A stretch of DNA of 64,000 nucleotides, from assembly GCA_017625565.1 (NCBI GenBank), contig JAGAKN010000017.1, positions 1 through 64,000 of the forward strand. The letters are read 5' to 3'. The translations under genes and the position numbers were made by a program. The DNA is from Clostridia bacterium. GTDB taxonomy: Bacteria > Bacillota > Clostridia > Christensenellales > Borkfalkiaceae. The notes under the pieces were generated by a model. That model worked only from the letters and a program-made list of their open reading frames with translations. It had not been told where the DNA came from and did no database searches. Below are positions 43,414 through 54,646 of the stretch, in pieces. The number at the start of each line of letters is the position of its first letter. The stretch's first letter is position 1.

Positions 43414-44862
43414 ATGAAAAAGAGAACGATATGGATTACAATATTACTTCTTTGTGTTTGGGCTTGTTTATTAGCAGTGGCTTGCAAAAAAGAGAATAAG
43501 CCTTTGAAAGCTCCGCAAAACGTAAAAATAGAAAACGAAGTTTTGACGTGGGACGAAGTGGAAAATGCCACGGGATATACGGTGGATATCAACGGCAAAC
43601 AGTATGAAACGGAAAGCAATTCCTTGGATATTTTCACATTGGCGAAAAAACCGGATACGGCATATGAACTCAAGGTTGTGGCGAACGATAAACAGGAAAA
43701 ATACCCGCAATCGGAGTGGTCGGAGGCGGTTGCCTATTCTTTCCCTGCAGTGAAATTCACGTACAATTTAAACGAACAAGGTAATGCGTATATCATCACG
43801 GGGATTAACGCGGAAACGGCGAAAGGCAAGGTGGTGTTGCCGTCGAGTATTAACGATTTGCCTGTTATGACGGTTCAAGCGCAAGCTTTTAAAAATTGTA
43901 TGGAAATTGAAGGGATTTTAATTTCCAATTCCGTTTCTACGATAGAAGTCGGTGCTTTTGAAGGTTGCTCCGCGGTAAAACGCGTGCATTTTGGTAAGCG
44001 GGTTGACAAGGTGAACGCACCCATTTTCAACCATAACGGGGCGTTTAAGCTCACCGTTTCGGAAGATAACGAAGTGTATCGCGCGGAAGAAAATTGTTTG
44101 ATTAAAAACGACGGCGACGTTTTGGTAATTGGGCAAAAAACGGGGATCATTCCCGAGTCTGTAAAGATAATAGGGGACTCTTCTTTTCAAAACTGTATTG
44201 GGTTGGAGTCGATTACCATCCCTACAACGGTAAAGGAAATTGGTCGTTTGGCGTTCGCTCGTTGCGAATCTTTGCAATCCGTAAATATATCTAACGGGGT
44301 TAAAAAGATCGGCGATCAAGCTTTTATAAGTTGTGATTCTTTAAAACAAATCGTCATTCCTAGAAGTGTGACGGAGATCGGGATGAGGGTATTTGATGAA
44401 CAGACAACCGTGCTCGTCTACGATACTTTGCTCAAAATTGGTAGTGTTGGTTTTGGGAATGCAATGGTATATACGGTGCTGGACGCTCGGCCGGAGGGTT
44501 GGGATTTTGCCACAAGCGGTTGGCTTGAAGCGGATCAAGATCCACGCGTATTTTACGGTTGCGAATTTGCGACGGAAAACGGCGAAACGTACGTATCTTC
44601 TTGGAAATGGGGTAAAGCAGGAAGGGCTATGGCTAACGGTGCATCTGCGTATATTCAACGTTTGTTGCCACAACGGAAAGGCTATACGTTCGTAGGTTGG
44701 GCTTTGGATAAAGCGGGCGAAAATATCGTCGTAGGCACAACGGAAATTGTCATAGGCGAAGAAGTTTGCCAAATTATGGATTTCCAAGTTAGCGGTGGGC
44801 GTTTAATATCAGATATTCCTAACGACACGGTGGTATACGCGGTTTGGCAACCGAATGCATAA
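43414..44862 (+). CDS. Surface lipoprotein with FN3-like and BspA-type leucine-rich repeat domains
   Basis: The 482-residue protein has a lipoprotein signal peptide with LAVAC and the lipid Cys at 24. A fibronectin-type-like domain (about 34-112, LKAPQNVKIENEVLTWDEV and ATGYTVDING) is followed by BspA-like LRR_5 repeats (about 140-335, AFEGCSAVKRVHFGKRV, SFQNCIGLESITIPTTVKEI, AFARCESLQSVNISNGVKKI, AFISCDSLKQIVIPRSVTEI). The C-terminal region (about 415-482) has GYTFVGWALDKAG and NDTVVYAVW, as in InlB B-type repeats. Such proteins are displayed on the cell surface and often bind host or matrix ligands; the target here is unknown. It is a single-gene unit. Confidence 0.88.
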   Translation: MKKRTIWITILLLCVWACLLAVACKKENKPLKAPQNVKIENEVLTWDEVENATGYTVDINGKQYETESNSLDIFTLAKKPDTAYELKVVANDKQEKYPQSEWSEAVAYSFPAVKFTYNLNEQGNAYIITGINAETAKGKVVLPSSINDLPVMTVQAQAFKNCMEIEGILISNSVSTIEVGAFEGCSAVKRVHFGKRVDKVNAPIFNHNGAFKLTVSEDNEVYRAEENCLIKNDGDVLVIGQKTGIIPESVKIIGDSSFQNCIGLESITIPTTVKEIGRLAFARCESLQSVNISNGVKKIGDQAFISCDSLKQIVIPRSVTEIGMRVFDEQTTVLVYDTLLKIGSVGFGNAMVYTVLDARPEGWDFATSGWLEADQDPRVFYGCEFATENGETYVSSWKWGKAGRAMANGASAYIQRLLPQRKGYTFVGWALDKAGENIVVGTTEIVIGEEVCQIMDFQVSGGRLISDIPNDTVVYAVWQPNA

Positions 44863-44875
44863 ATGGAATGCTAGG

Positions 44876-44905
44876 AAAAATCGGGCAAGTCTGCCCGATT
44901 TTTTT
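44876..44905 (+). terminator. Terminator after the lipoprotein gene
   Basis: AAAATCGGGCA / TGCCCGATTTT hairpin with seven Ts. Confidence 0.9.
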
Positions 44906-44974
44906 GTGGGGGGAGCATGGTGCAAAGTGCATAAGGAAAAGGGAAAAAGGGTATACTGCGCGTAGGGGTGAAAG

Positions 44975-45331
44975 ATGCTAAACAGACGAGAAAGCGACGT
45001 GATGCAAGCCGTGTATTCCCTTTGCCACGAAAAGGGGATTTGTCTTGTCGCGCCGAACGAGCTATTAGAATTGCTCCCCCCACGTAAAAAATTCACGGAA
45101 AGGGAGCTAGACGGGGTGCTAAGTGAACTCGCTTTGGATAACTACTTCGAACTGCTTTTATCCGAGCGCAAGGGTGAGAAAATGTACGTCATTTCGCTCC
45201 GCGCGAACGGGTACGCGTTCAAACGCCAGCATACGCAATTAAAACGGGACGTGGCAGGGCGGTTGTTTTGGGCGATTGCTTCGGCGATCGTCGCCTTTTT
45301 CGTCGGTTGTCTATTGAAACGGCTATTTTAA
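44975..45331 (+). CDS. Small protein: winged-helix-like N-terminus and C-terminal membrane anchor
   Basis: I do not recognise a named family. The 118-residue product starts RRESDVMQAVYSLCHEKGICL and contains ERELDGVLSELALDNYFELL near 48-67, with the helix-helix-strand rhythm of a small winged-helix fold, then MYVISLRANGYAFKR. A basic stretch leads to one membrane segment near 95-114 (FWAIASAIVAFFVGCLL) ending KRLF. That suggests a tail-anchored cytoplasmic domain. GGGGTGAAAG precedes the ATG. No strong promoter or terminator of its own is visible; uvrB begins 101 bases later with its own promoter. Confidence 0.72.
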   Translation: MLNRRESDVMQAVYSLCHEKGICLVAPNELLELLPPRKKFTERELDGVLSELALDNYFELLLSERKGEKMYVISLRANGYAFKRQHTQLKRDVAGRLFWAIASAIVAFFVGCLLKRLF

Positions 45332-45350
45332 AAAATTTACGCCGTTTTTG

Positions 45351-45379
45351 TTTACTTTTGTCGGGAAATATGCTATAAT
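45351..45379 (+). promoter_or_regulatory. Sigma-A promoter of uvrBA
   Basis: TTTACT (45351-45356), 17 bases, TATAAT (45374-45379). The sequence CGAATGTTTG at 45392-45401 is close to the Gram-positive LexA box (CGAACNNNNGTTCG) on one side only, so SOS control is not shown. Confidence 0.72.
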
Positions 45380-45432
45380 ACCAAGAGCAAACGAATGTTT
45401 GCAAACGGGGATTTTGCAAAGGAGCAAGGACA

Positions 45433-47394
<1,962 letters not shown>

Positions 47395-47403
47395 AGGATA
47401 GAT

Positions 47404-50220
47404 ATGCAAGAAGAAATTATCGTAAGGGGAGCGAAAGAAAACAATTTAAAAAACGTGAACGTCGTCATTCCGCGCAATCAATTGACGGTTTTGACGGGCG
47501 TTTCCGGGAGTGGGAAATCCACGCTTGCGTTCGATACGATCTTCGCCGAAGGGCAAAGACGGTACGTGGAAAGTTTATCGTCGTACGCTCGGCAGTTCTT
47601 AGGGCAAATGGAAAAGCCCGACGTCGAGAGCATCGACGGGCTTTCGCCTGCCATTTCTATCGATCAAAAAACGACGTCGAGAAATCCGCGGTCTACGGTA
47701 GGTACGGTCACGGAAATATACGATTATTTCCGTTTGCTGTTCGCGCGGATCGGCGTACCGCATTGTCCGAAATGCGGTCGAGAAATCCGTCGGCAAACGG
47801 TGGATGAAATTTGCGATCGGGTTATGGCACTGCCCGAAGGGACGAAAATCCTTGTCAACGCGCCCGTAGTTCGCGGTAGAAAAGGGGAATACGTCAAGGA
47901 ATTGAACGCCTTTAAAAAGAGCGGTTATGGTCGGGTGAAAATCGACGGGATCGTCTACGATTTACAGGAAGAAATTCACTTAGAAAAGAATATCAAACAC
48001 AACATTTCCGTCGTCGTCGACAGGTTGGTGATCAAACCGACCGTACAAAAGCGATTGACGGACAGTTTGGAAACGGCGTTAAAGCTCGCGGAAGGACTCG
48101 TTGTGATCGATTGCGACGGCAAGGAGGAACTTTTTTCCGTCAATTATGCTTGTCCTGATTGCGGAGTTTCCATTGAAGAAATCGAGCCGAGAATGTTCTC
48201 GTTCAACACCGTTTACGGTGCGTGTCCCGCTTGTTCGGGGTTGGGGTTTAAGCAATTCGTCGATCCCGATTTGATTTGTCCGGATAAGACGAAAACGCTC
48301 CGCGAAGGCGCGATGAAAGTGACGGGTTGGAGTTTGGGCTCTAATTCGATGGCGTTGATGGAATTGTCCGCGCTCGCGCGCGCATACAAATTTTCTTTGG
48401 ACGTGCCTGTGAAAGATTTGCCGAAAGACGTGTATAATATTTTGATGTACGGCAGTTCGGAACGGGTGGATATGCAGTACCAAACCCGTTCGTTCAGCGG
48501 TAGTTTCAAAAAGACTTGGGAAGGCTACGTTAACAATTTACAACGCCGTTATGCAACGTCGACTTCTGACGGAGTCAAGATGGAAATCGAGCGTTTGATG
48601 CGCAACGCGCCCTGTGACGTTTGCGGTGGGAAACGTTTGAAAAAGGAATCGCTTGCCGTATTCGTCGGCGGAAAAAATATTTGGGAGCTTTGCGAAATGT
48701 CCGTGGACGATTTATGCGCGTTTATGGACGGATTGAAACAAACGTTGACGACTACGGAACATTGGATTGCCGACGCGATTATCAAAGAAATCAACAGTCG
48801 CTTGGGATTTTTACACAACGTTGGTTTGAATTATTTGACGTTGGCGCGTACGGCGGTCACGCTCTCGGGTGGCGAAAGCCAGCGAATTCGTTTGGCGACG
48901 CAAATCGGTAGCGCGTTGACGGGCGTGCTCTATATTTTGGACGAGCCGAGCATCGGATTGCACCAACGCGACAACGAAAAGTTGTTGCATTCGTTAAAGG
49001 GCTTACGGGATTTGGGAAATACGCTCATTGTCGTTGAACACGACGAAGACACCATTAAATCGGCGGATTATATCGTGGATATCGGTCCGAAGGCAGGGGT
49101 GCACGGTGGGGAAGTCGTAGCCTGCGGAACGCAGGAAGACATTATGCGCGAACCCCGTTCGGTGACGGGGGATTATCTCGCGGGCAGACGGAAGATCGAA
49201 ACTCCGCTCGTGCGCGCGAAACCGAGCGAGAAATGGCTGGAAATTCGCGGTTGCAAACAAAACAACTTAAAGGACATCACCGTGCGCGTGCCCGTGGGGT
49301 TGATCACGGCGGTCACGGGGGTTTCGGGTAGCGGAAAATCGAGTTTGGTCAACGAAATCGTCTATCCGATGCTCGCCAGCGAACACAACGGCGCAAAATG
49401 CGCGCAAGGGAAATATTCTTCGGCGGACGGGACGGGTTATTTCGACAAAGTGATTGCTATCGATCAATCTCCGATCGGGAGAACGCCGAGAAGTAATCCT
49501 GCCACGTACACGGGGGTATTCAACGCCATTCGCGATTTGTTTGCGATGACGCCCGACGCGAAGGAACGTGGCTACAAAGCAGGGCGTTTTTCCTTTAACG
49601 TTTCAGGGGGCAGGTGCGAACATTGTTTCGGGGATGGGATTATCAAGATCGAAATGCATTTCTTGCCCGACATTTTCGTGCCCTGCGAAGTCTGCGACGG
49701 AAAACGGTATAATCGAGAAACGCTGGAAGTCAAGTACAAAGGTAAGAGCATTTCCGACGTTTTGGATATGACGGTGGAAGAAGCTTGCGAATTTTTCCAA
49801 CCTGTGCCGAGTATTTATAATAAGATTAAAACGCTCCGTGACGTGGGGCTTGGGTATATCAAACTCGGGCAAAGCTCCACGACGCTCTCGGGCGGGGAAG
49901 CGCAACGGGTAAAACTCGCAACCGAGCTTGCAAAACGCTCGACAGGCAAGACGATGTATATTTTGGACGAGCCGACGACGGGCTTGCACAGCTACGACGT
50001 GGATAAACTTGTTAAAATCCTGTTGCAGTTGCGAGAAAACGGGAATACCGTGCTTGTAATCGAACACAATCTCGACGTTATCAAAACGGCAGATTACGTC
50101 ATCGATCTTGGCCCTGAAGGGGGGAGCGGTGGCGGAGAAATCGTTTGCGAAGGCTCGCCCGAAGAAGTGTCGCAAAACGAAAGAAGTTATACGGGACAAT
50201 TCTTGAAAAAGGTACTGTAA
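47404..50220 (+). CDS. uvrA: Excinuclease ABC subunit A
   Basis: UvrA is the damage-sensing dimeric ATPase that loads UvrB. The 938-residue protein has two ABC modules: GVSGSGKSTLAFDTIF near 32-47 and VTGVSGSGKSSLVNEIVYP near 638-656. Signature loops are LSGGESQRIRLATQIGS near 487-503 and LSGGEAQRVKLATELAKRS near 828-846. Zinc modules include CPKCGREI near 120, CPDCGVSIEE ... CPACSG near 250-280, and CEHCFGDG ... CEVCDGKRY near 738-767. All standard parts are present. Confidence 0.97.
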   Translation: MQEEIIVRGAKENNLKNVNVVIPRNQLTVLTGVSGSGKSTLAFDTIFAEGQRRYVESLSSYARQFLGQMEKPDVESIDGLSPAISIDQKTTSRNPRSTVGTVTEIYDYFRLLFARIGVPHCPKCGREIRRQTVDEICDRVMALPEGTKILVNAPVVRGRKGEYVKELNAFKKSGYGRVKIDGIVYDLQEEIHLEKNIKHNISVVVDRLVIKPTVQKRLTDSLETALKLAEGLVVIDCDGKEELFSVNYACPDCGVSIEEIEPRMFSFNTVYGACPACSGLGFKQFVDPDLICPDKTKTLREGAMKVTGWSLGSNSMALMELSALARAYKFSLDVPVKDLPKDVYNILMYGSSERVDMQYQTRSFSGSFKKTWEGYVNNLQRRYATSTSDGVKMEIERLMRNAPCDVCGGKRLKKESLAVFVGGKNIWELCEMSVDDLCAFMDGLKQTLTTTEHWIADAIIKEINSRLGFLHNVGLNYLTLARTAVTLSGGESQRIRLATQIGSALTGVLYILDEPSIGLHQRDNEKLLHSLKGLRDLGNTLIVVEHDEDTIKSADYIVDIGPKAGVHGGEVVACGTQEDIMREPRSVTGDYLAGRRKIETPLVRAKPSEKWLEIRGCKQNNLKDITVRVPVGLITAVTGVSGSGKSSLVNEIVYPMLASEHNGAKCAQGKYSSADGTGYFDKVIAIDQSPIGRTPRSNPATYTGVFNAIRDLFAMTPDAKERGYKAGRFSFNVSGGRCEHCFGDGIIKIEMHFLPDIFVPCEVCDGKRYNRETLEVKYKGKSISDVLDMTVEEACEFFQPVPSIYNKIKTLRDVGLGYIKLGQSSTTLSGGEAQRVKLATELAKRSTGKTMYILDEPTTGLHSYDVDKLVKILLQLRENGNTVLVIEHNLDVIKTADYVIDLGPEGGSGGGEIVCEGSPEEVSQNERSYTGQFLKKVL

Positions 50221-50237
50221 ACACGTAGGAGAAAGAT

Positions 50238-51431
50238 ATGTACAATCAACAAGCGTACGCGTTGGGCAGTAAACGCTCGACGATTAGAGAAATCTTTGAA
50301 TATGCAAAAACGCGTTCTGCGGAAATCGGCGCGGAAAACGTTTTCGATTTTTCCATCGGAAACCCGTCCGTGCCTGCGCCCAAAGAAGTGGACGAGTGCA
50401 TTACGCGGTTGCTCCGAGAAACGCCGTCCGTGGCTTTGCACGGCTACACGTCCGCGCAAGGCGGTCAAGACGTCCGCGCGAAGATCGCGGAGAATTTTTC
50501 ACGCCGGTTCGGCGTGCCCTTGACGGCGGAGCATTTGTATATGACTTGCGGGGCTGCGGCGTCGTTGACGATTACGCTCCGCGCGCTTGCAAACGACGGG
50601 GACGAATTTTTGGTGTTCACGCCCTATTTCCCCGAATACAAAGTGTTTGTGGAGAGTGTCGGGGCGAAATTTACCGCGGTAGCTTGCGATAAAAGGACGA
50701 TGTTGCCCGATTTTCAGGCGTTGGAAAGGGCGCTCAATCCACAAGTAAAAGGGATCATCGTCAATTCCCCCAACAACCCGTCGGGGGTAGTTTACGGCGA
50801 AAAAACGTTGCGCGCGCTCGCGGAACTTTTACGCAAGAAATCCGCGGAGTACGGCAAGCCGATTTTCTGGATTTCCGACGAGCCTTATCGGGAATTAATT
50901 TATGACGATTATACGGCAGTCGGGTGTCCGATGGGGTATTACGACGACGTAATCGTGTGCTATTCCTATTCCAAGTCCCTTTCGATGCCAGGGGAGAGAA
51001 TAGGCTATATTGCGCTTTCTCCGTCAATGAAAAACGTACGGGAACTCTATGCGTCGGTCTGTGGCGCTGGTCGAGCGCTCGGGTACGTGTGTGCGCCGGC
51101 GCTCTTTCAAAGGGTGGTCGCGGAATGCGACGGACTGACGGCGGCTCTCGACGTTTATAAGCGCAATCGGGATTTGTTGTATAACGCCCTGACGGAATAT
51201 GGATTCACTTGCGTTCGTCCCGACGGCGCGTTCTATTTGTTTATGCAGTCCGCGGAAACGTCGGCTACGGCGTTTTGCAATCGGGCAAAATTGCACGAGT
51301 TGTTGTTTGTGCCTGGCGACGATTTCGGTTGCGAAGGCTACGTACGGATTGCTTATTGCGTGCCGACGGAGAAAATCGAACGGGCTCTACCAAAATTCCG
51401 CGCGCTTGCCAAGGAATACGGGCTGATATAA
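50238..51431 (+). CDS. Pyridoxal phosphate-dependent aminotransferase (class I/II)
   Basis: The 397-residue fold-type I aminotransferase carries FDFSIGNPSVPAP near 36-48, HGYTSAQGGQDVRAKIAE near 74-91, IIVNSPNNPSGVVYGEKTL near 173-191, WISDEPYRELIYDD near 213-226 and CYSYSKSLSMPGERIGYIA near 238-256 with the PLP Lys. It resembles aspartate-type aminotransferases found in Clostridia; the substrate cannot be fixed. The gene begins 17 bases after uvrA without a terminator between them, so read-through from uvrBA is likely. No terminator is obvious after it. Confidence 0.88.
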   Translation: MYNQQAYALGSKRSTIREIFEYAKTRSAEIGAENVFDFSIGNPSVPAPKEVDECITRLLRETPSVALHGYTSAQGGQDVRAKIAENFSRRFGVPLTAEHLYMTCGAAASLTITLRALANDGDEFLVFTPYFPEYKVFVESVGAKFTAVACDKRTMLPDFQALERALNPQVKGIIVNSPNNPSGVVYGEKTLRALAELLRKKSAEYGKPIFWISDEPYRELIYDDYTAVGCPMGYYDDVIVCYSYSKSLSMPGERIGYIALSPSMKNVRELYASVCGAGRALGYVCAPALFQRVVAECDGLTAALDVYKRNRDLLYNALTEYGFTCVRPDGAFYLFMQSAETSATAFCNRAKLHELLFVPGDDFGCEGYVRIAYCVPTEKIERALPKFRALAKEYGLI

Positions 51432-51491
51432 AGCCTTAAAAAAATAATTCGAAAAAAATCAAAAAAATATAAAAAAACGTTTCAAAAAAGA

Positions 51492-51520
51492 TTGACAACC
51501 CCTTGAAAGTGTGGTAAACT
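51492..51520 (+). promoter_or_regulatory. Sigma-A promoter of the rpmG-secE-nusG-rplKA unit
   Basis: TTGACA (51492-51497), 17 bases, TAAACT (51515-51520), 50 bases ahead of rpmG. Confidence 0.85.
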
Positions 51521-51570
51521 AAATTCACGCACCCGAAGAGGGGTGTAATTTTTTGTATGGAGTTTTGATT

Positions 51571-51735
51571 ATGGCAACCAAAACGGCAAGAGCCAAAATT
51601 ACATTTGAATGTACCGAATGCAAACGCAGAAACTATGACAGCATTAAGAACAAGAAGAACGATCCCGACAGATTGACGTTGAGCAAATACTGCCCGTTCT
51701 GCAAAAAGCATACGGACCACAAAGAATCCAAATAA
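51571..51735 (+). CDS. rpmG: Ribosomal protein bL33
   Basis: This 54-residue 50S protein has zinc-type Cys pairs: [11 protein letters not shown] near 12-22 and YCPFCKKHT near 40-48. It is therefore the C+ (zinc-binding) paralogue. ATG 51571 follows GGAG; an upstream in-frame ATG at 51553 lies before that site and is rejected. Its place before secE-nusG is the standard one. Confidence 0.95.
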   Translation: MATKTARAKITFECTECKRRNYDSIKNKKNDPDRLTLSKYCPFCKKHTDHKESK

Positions 51736-51797
51736 GGTAAAAGCGCACGCGAAAGAGGCTTTTGCCTATTTTGCGGTATGCGCGTAAGGGGTACACA

Positions 51798-52025
51798 ATG
51801 GCAAACGCAACAAAGACAAAGAACAAGAAACCGAGTTGGTTTCGTCGTGTCGGCGCGAAGTTCAAAGAAACGTTTTCGGAATTAAAACGCGTATCGTGGC
51901 CGAAATTCACCACCGTATTAAAGACGACGGGGGTCGTACTCGTAGTAGTGACGGCGTTCCTTGCAATCGTGACGGGTATCGATTGGGGTCTTGGTGAAAT
52001 TTTGGATAAGATAACGAAAGCGTAA
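51798..52025 (+). CDS. secE: Preprotein translocase subunit SecE
   Basis: The 75-residue single-span SecE has a basic N-terminus, the amphipathic helix with ELKRVSWPKFTTVLKTTGVV near 27-46 and the membrane span VVLVVVTAFLAIVTGIDWG. ATG 51798 gives the normal short Firmicute length. Unlike many relatives no tRNA-Trp gene lies between rpmG and secE. Confidence 0.95.
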   Translation: MANATKTKNKKPSWFRRVGAKFKETFSELKRVSWPKFTTVLKTTGVVLVVVTAFLAIVTGIDWGLGEILDKITKA

Positions 52026-52043
52026 ATCGGAGGGTAGTGCAGT

Positions 52044-52604
52044 ATGCCGATGAACGAAGAACCGAAATGGTACATTCTTCATACCTATTCCGGCTATGAA
52101 GCAATGGTCAAAGACAGCTTGGAAAAGCTGATCGAGAACAACAATTTGGGCGATTATATCGTCGACTTGAAAATCCCGATGGAGCAAGTCATCGAAGAAA
52201 AGAACGGGAAGCGCAAAGTGGTCGAAAGAAAACTTTTGCCTTGCTACGTTTTCATTAAGATGATTTACACCAATCAAATTTGGTATTACGTGACGAGTAC
52301 GCGTGGCGTGACGGGTTTTTGTGGTCCGCAAGGCAGACCGATCCCTATGAAGGAAGAAGAAATCCGCAAAATGCGATTGGAAGAATTCCGTTCGGAAGAA
52401 ATTTTCAAGGTTGGGGATACCGTTTCCGTAGAAGACGGCCCGTTGAAAGGGTTCTTAGGTACGATCAAGGAGCTCAACGAAACGGCGCAAAAAGCAAAGA
52501 TCGCTACGACTATGTTTGGAAGAAGTACGGAAGTCGAAGTTTTGTACATCCAAATCAAGAAAGTAGACGCGGTGATGCCCGAACCCAGCGCGGACGAGGA
52601 ATAA
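52044..52604 (+). CDS. nusG: Transcription termination/antitermination protein NusG
   Basis: NusG binds RNA polymerase and links it to the ribosome or to pause control. The 186 residues begin with WYILHTYSGYEAMVKDSL (NGN domain, about 8-25), GYVF-like LPCYVFIKMIY near 67-77, TRGVTGFCGPQGRPIPM near 89-105 and the KOW domain FKVGDTVSVEDGPLKGFLGTI near 124-144. The C-terminal end is acidic. Confidence 0.96.
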   Translation: MPMNEEPKWYILHTYSGYEAMVKDSLEKLIENNNLGDYIVDLKIPMEQVIEEKNGKRKVVERKLLPCYVFIKMIYTNQIWYYVTSTRGVTGFCGPQGRPIPMKEEEIRKMRLEEFRSEEIFKVGDTVSVEDGPLKGFLGTIKELNETAQKAKIATTMFGRSTEVEVLYIQIKKVDAVMPEPSADEE

Positions 52605-52709
52605 TCCGTCCGTACGCCGTGAAAACGGCGATTTGAATTTGTTAAAAATGTGGGAAAGACGTCAAATCTTTCAAGGCGTCTTGTTATAACCACAAAGGAG
52701 AAAATATTT

Positions 52710-53135
52710 ATGGCTAAGAAAATTACGGCAGTCGTAAAATTGCAACTTCCCGCAGGTAAAGCTACTCCGGCCCCTCCCGTAGGTTCCACGCTCGGTCCCT
52801 TCGGTATCAACTTGCCCGGCTTTACGAAGGATTTCAACGCAAGAACGGCAGACAAACCCGGTCTCATTATCCCCGTAGTCGTGACGATTTATCAAGATCG
52901 TTCGTTTACGTTCATTTTGAAGACCCCTCCCGCACCCGTTTTGATTAAGAAAGCACTCGGTATCGAAACGGCAAGCGCAAAACCCAACAGCGTAAAGGTT
53001 GGCAAACTCACGAAAGCGCAAGTAGAAGAAATTGCGAAGTTGAAGATGCCCGACTTAAACTGCACGTCGCTTGAAAGCGCGATGAGCATGGTTGCTGGTA
53101 CTGCACGCAGTATGGGCGTGACGGTAGAAGAATAA
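52710..53135 (+). CDS. rplK: Ribosomal protein uL11
   Basis: The 141-residue protein binds the GTPase-associated region of 23S r[22 protein letters not shown] near 22-40 is the conserved N-terminal proline-rich segment, and [21 protein letters not shown] closes the C-terminal domain (given as [13 protein letters not shown]). ATG 52710 has AAAGGAG upstream. A 105-base gap after nusG holds a small inverted repeat (AAGACGTC/GGCGTCTT, about 52655-52682), which may be an attenuator. Confidence 0.96.
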   Translation: MAKKITAVVKLQLPAGKATPAPPVGSTLGPFGINLPGFTKDFNARTADKPGLIIPVVVTIYQDRSFTFILKTPPAPVLIKKALGIETASAKPNSVKVGKLTKAQVEEIAKLKMPDLNCTSLESAMSMVAGTARSMGVTVEE

Positions 53136-53149
53136 GGAGGCGATCGGAT

Positions 53150-53836
53150 ATGAAACACGGAAAGAATTATCAAGCAAGTGTACAAGCATTCGATTTGACG
53201 AAACAATACGAAGCGGCGGAAGCTGTATCGGTTGTATTGGAAACGGCGAAGGCGAAATTCGACGAAACGGTAGAAATGCACGTTCGTTTGGGCGTAGATC
53301 CCCGTCAAGCAGATCAACAAGTACGTGGCGTACTCGTCCTTCCCAACGGTACGGGTAAAACGAAGAGAGTTTTGGTTATCGCAAAAGGCGCGAAAGCGGA
53401 CGCAGCGGCTGCAGCTGGCGCGGATTACGTAGGCGCGGAAGAATTGATCGCGAAGATCCAAAACGAAAACTGGTTCGAATTCGACGTAATGATCACGACG
53501 CCCGACATGATGGGTATGGTAGGTCGTATCGGTCGTGTACTCGGTCCTAAAGGCTTGATGCCCAACCCGAAATCGGGTACGGTGACGATGGACGTAGAAA
53601 AGGCAATCGCAGAAGTGAAAGCAGGTAAAGTAGAATACAGGCTTGACAAAACGGCGATTATCCACTGCCCGATCGGTAAGAAGAGCTTTGGCAAAGAAAA
53701 GCTTGTGGAAAACTTCACGGCGCTTATGGACGCGATTATCAAAGCGAAACCCGCGTCTGCAAAGGGGCAATATATCAAGAGCGTGACGCTCGCATCGACG
53801 ATGGGCCCTGGCGTGAAAGTACTTCCCAAGATCTAA
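53150..53836 (+). CDS. rplA: Ribosomal protein uL1
   Basis: The 228-residue L1 stalk protein contains [20 protein letters not shown] near 44-63, the [14 protein letters not shown] segment, [19 protein letters not shown] near 131-149 (signature) and [20 protein letters not shown] near 199-218. AGGAGG precedes the ATG, 14 bases after rplK. Confidence 0.96.
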   Translation: MKHGKNYQASVQAFDLTKQYEAAEAVSVVLETAKAKFDETVEMHVRLGVDPRQADQQVRGVLVLPNGTGKTKRVLVIAKGAKADAAAAAGADYVGAEELIAKIQNENWFEFDVMITTPDMMGMVGRIGRVLGPKGLMPNPKSGTVTMDVEKAIAEVKAGKVEYRLDKTAIIHCPIGKKSFGKEKLVENFTALMDAIIKAKPASAKGQYIKSVTLASTMGPGVKVLPKI

Positions 53837-53894
53837 TAACGGCGATCAAATCGCAAAAAAATCAAAAATTTTCGTCAAAGGCGGTTAAAAACGG

Positions 53895-53923
53895 TTGACT
53901 GCCTTTGACGGAGATGATATAAT
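53895..53923 (+). promoter_or_regulatory. Sigma-A promoter of rplJL
   Basis: TTGACT (53895-53900), 17 bases, TATAAT (53918-53923), between rplA and the L10 leader. Confidence 0.85.
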
Positions 53924-53939
53924 AACAAAGTAAAAAAAA

Positions 53940-54064
53940 TTCAGTAGCCGTAGAAGACGAGCACCGAAAGGTTTGATGGGCGACCGCTCGTTTAGGTTAA
54001 GGAAGCACCAACGAATGTAGTAGAAAGGTAGTCCTTATGCCGTTGCGGCGTAAGGGATTTTTTA
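53940..54064 (+). promoter_or_regulatory. L10 leader (autoregulatory) with attenuator
   Basis: The RNA ahead of rplJ has the ribosomal L10-leader layout: ...CGTAGAAGACGAGCACC..., GGGCGACCGCTCGT, TTAAGGAAGCACCAACG and AGGTAGTCC, which mimic the L10 site on 23S rRNA. It ends in an attenuator CCTTATGCCG/CGGCGTAAGG (54033-54055) with TTTTTT. The L10(L12)4 complex is expected to bind it and lower expression of rplJL. Confidence 0.9.
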
Positions 54065-54095
54065 TGTCAGGCGGAAACGCTTAAAGGAGGTAATT

Positions 54096-54599
54096 ATGTC
54101 GGCGAATATAGAAGCTAAAAAACAAATCGTAGAAGAAATCAAGGCAAAAATCTCTTCCAGCAAATCGATCGTACTTGCAGATTACAACAAGCTTACGGTG
54201 TTGGAAGTGACGGCGTTAAGAAACAAATTCAAGGAAGCAAACTGCGAATACAAGGTATACAAGAATACGCTTGTAAGAAAGGCGTTTAACGAACTCGGGA
54301 TCACCGATTTTGATAACGACTTGAACGGTACGACTGCAACGGTTTTTTGTGCAGATGAAACCAGTGGTGCGGCGGTATTTGCAAGAGAAACGAAAGCAAA
54401 CCCTGCGTTGGTAGAAAAAATCGTTCCCAAGTGCGCTTACGTTGAAAACAAGTATCTTGACAAAGCGGGCGTTAAAGAACTCTCGGCAATTCCTTCCAAG
54501 GAAATCCTTATTGCGAAGATGCTCGGTTGCTTGCAATCTTCCTTGTCCAAGTTCGTATACGTATTGGACAGCATTGCGAAAGCAAAAGAAAGCAACTAA
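54096..54599 (+). CDS. rplJ: Ribosomal protein uL10
   Basis: The 167-residue stalk base protein has IKAKISSSKSIVLADYNKLT near 13-32, YKVYKNTLVRKAFNELG near 53-69 (rRNA-binding) and a C-terminal helix for L7/L12 dimers (MLGCLQSSLSKFVYVLDSIA, about 143-162). AAAGGAGG precedes ATG 54096. Confidence 0.96.
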   Translation: MSANIEAKKQIVEEIKAKISSSKSIVLADYNKLTVLEVTALRNKFKEANCEYKVYKNTLVRKAFNELGITDFDNDLNGTTATVFCADETSGAAVFARETKANPALVEKIVPKCAYVENKYLDKAGVKELSAIPSKEILIAKMLGCLQSSLSKFVYVLDSIAKAKESN

Positions 54600-54646
54600 A
54601 AAAATCTTATTAAAAAATCATTATTAAAAATCGGAGGATTAAAAAA

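Noticed and set aside
45388-45410. LexA-like box at the uvrB promoter
   Set aside because: Only one half-site resembles CGAAC; the palindrome is not complete, so SOS control cannot be claimed from sequence.
51736-51797. tRNA-Trp gene expected between rpmG and secE
   Set aside because: The 62-base gap is too short and has no cloverleaf or TTCGA loop.
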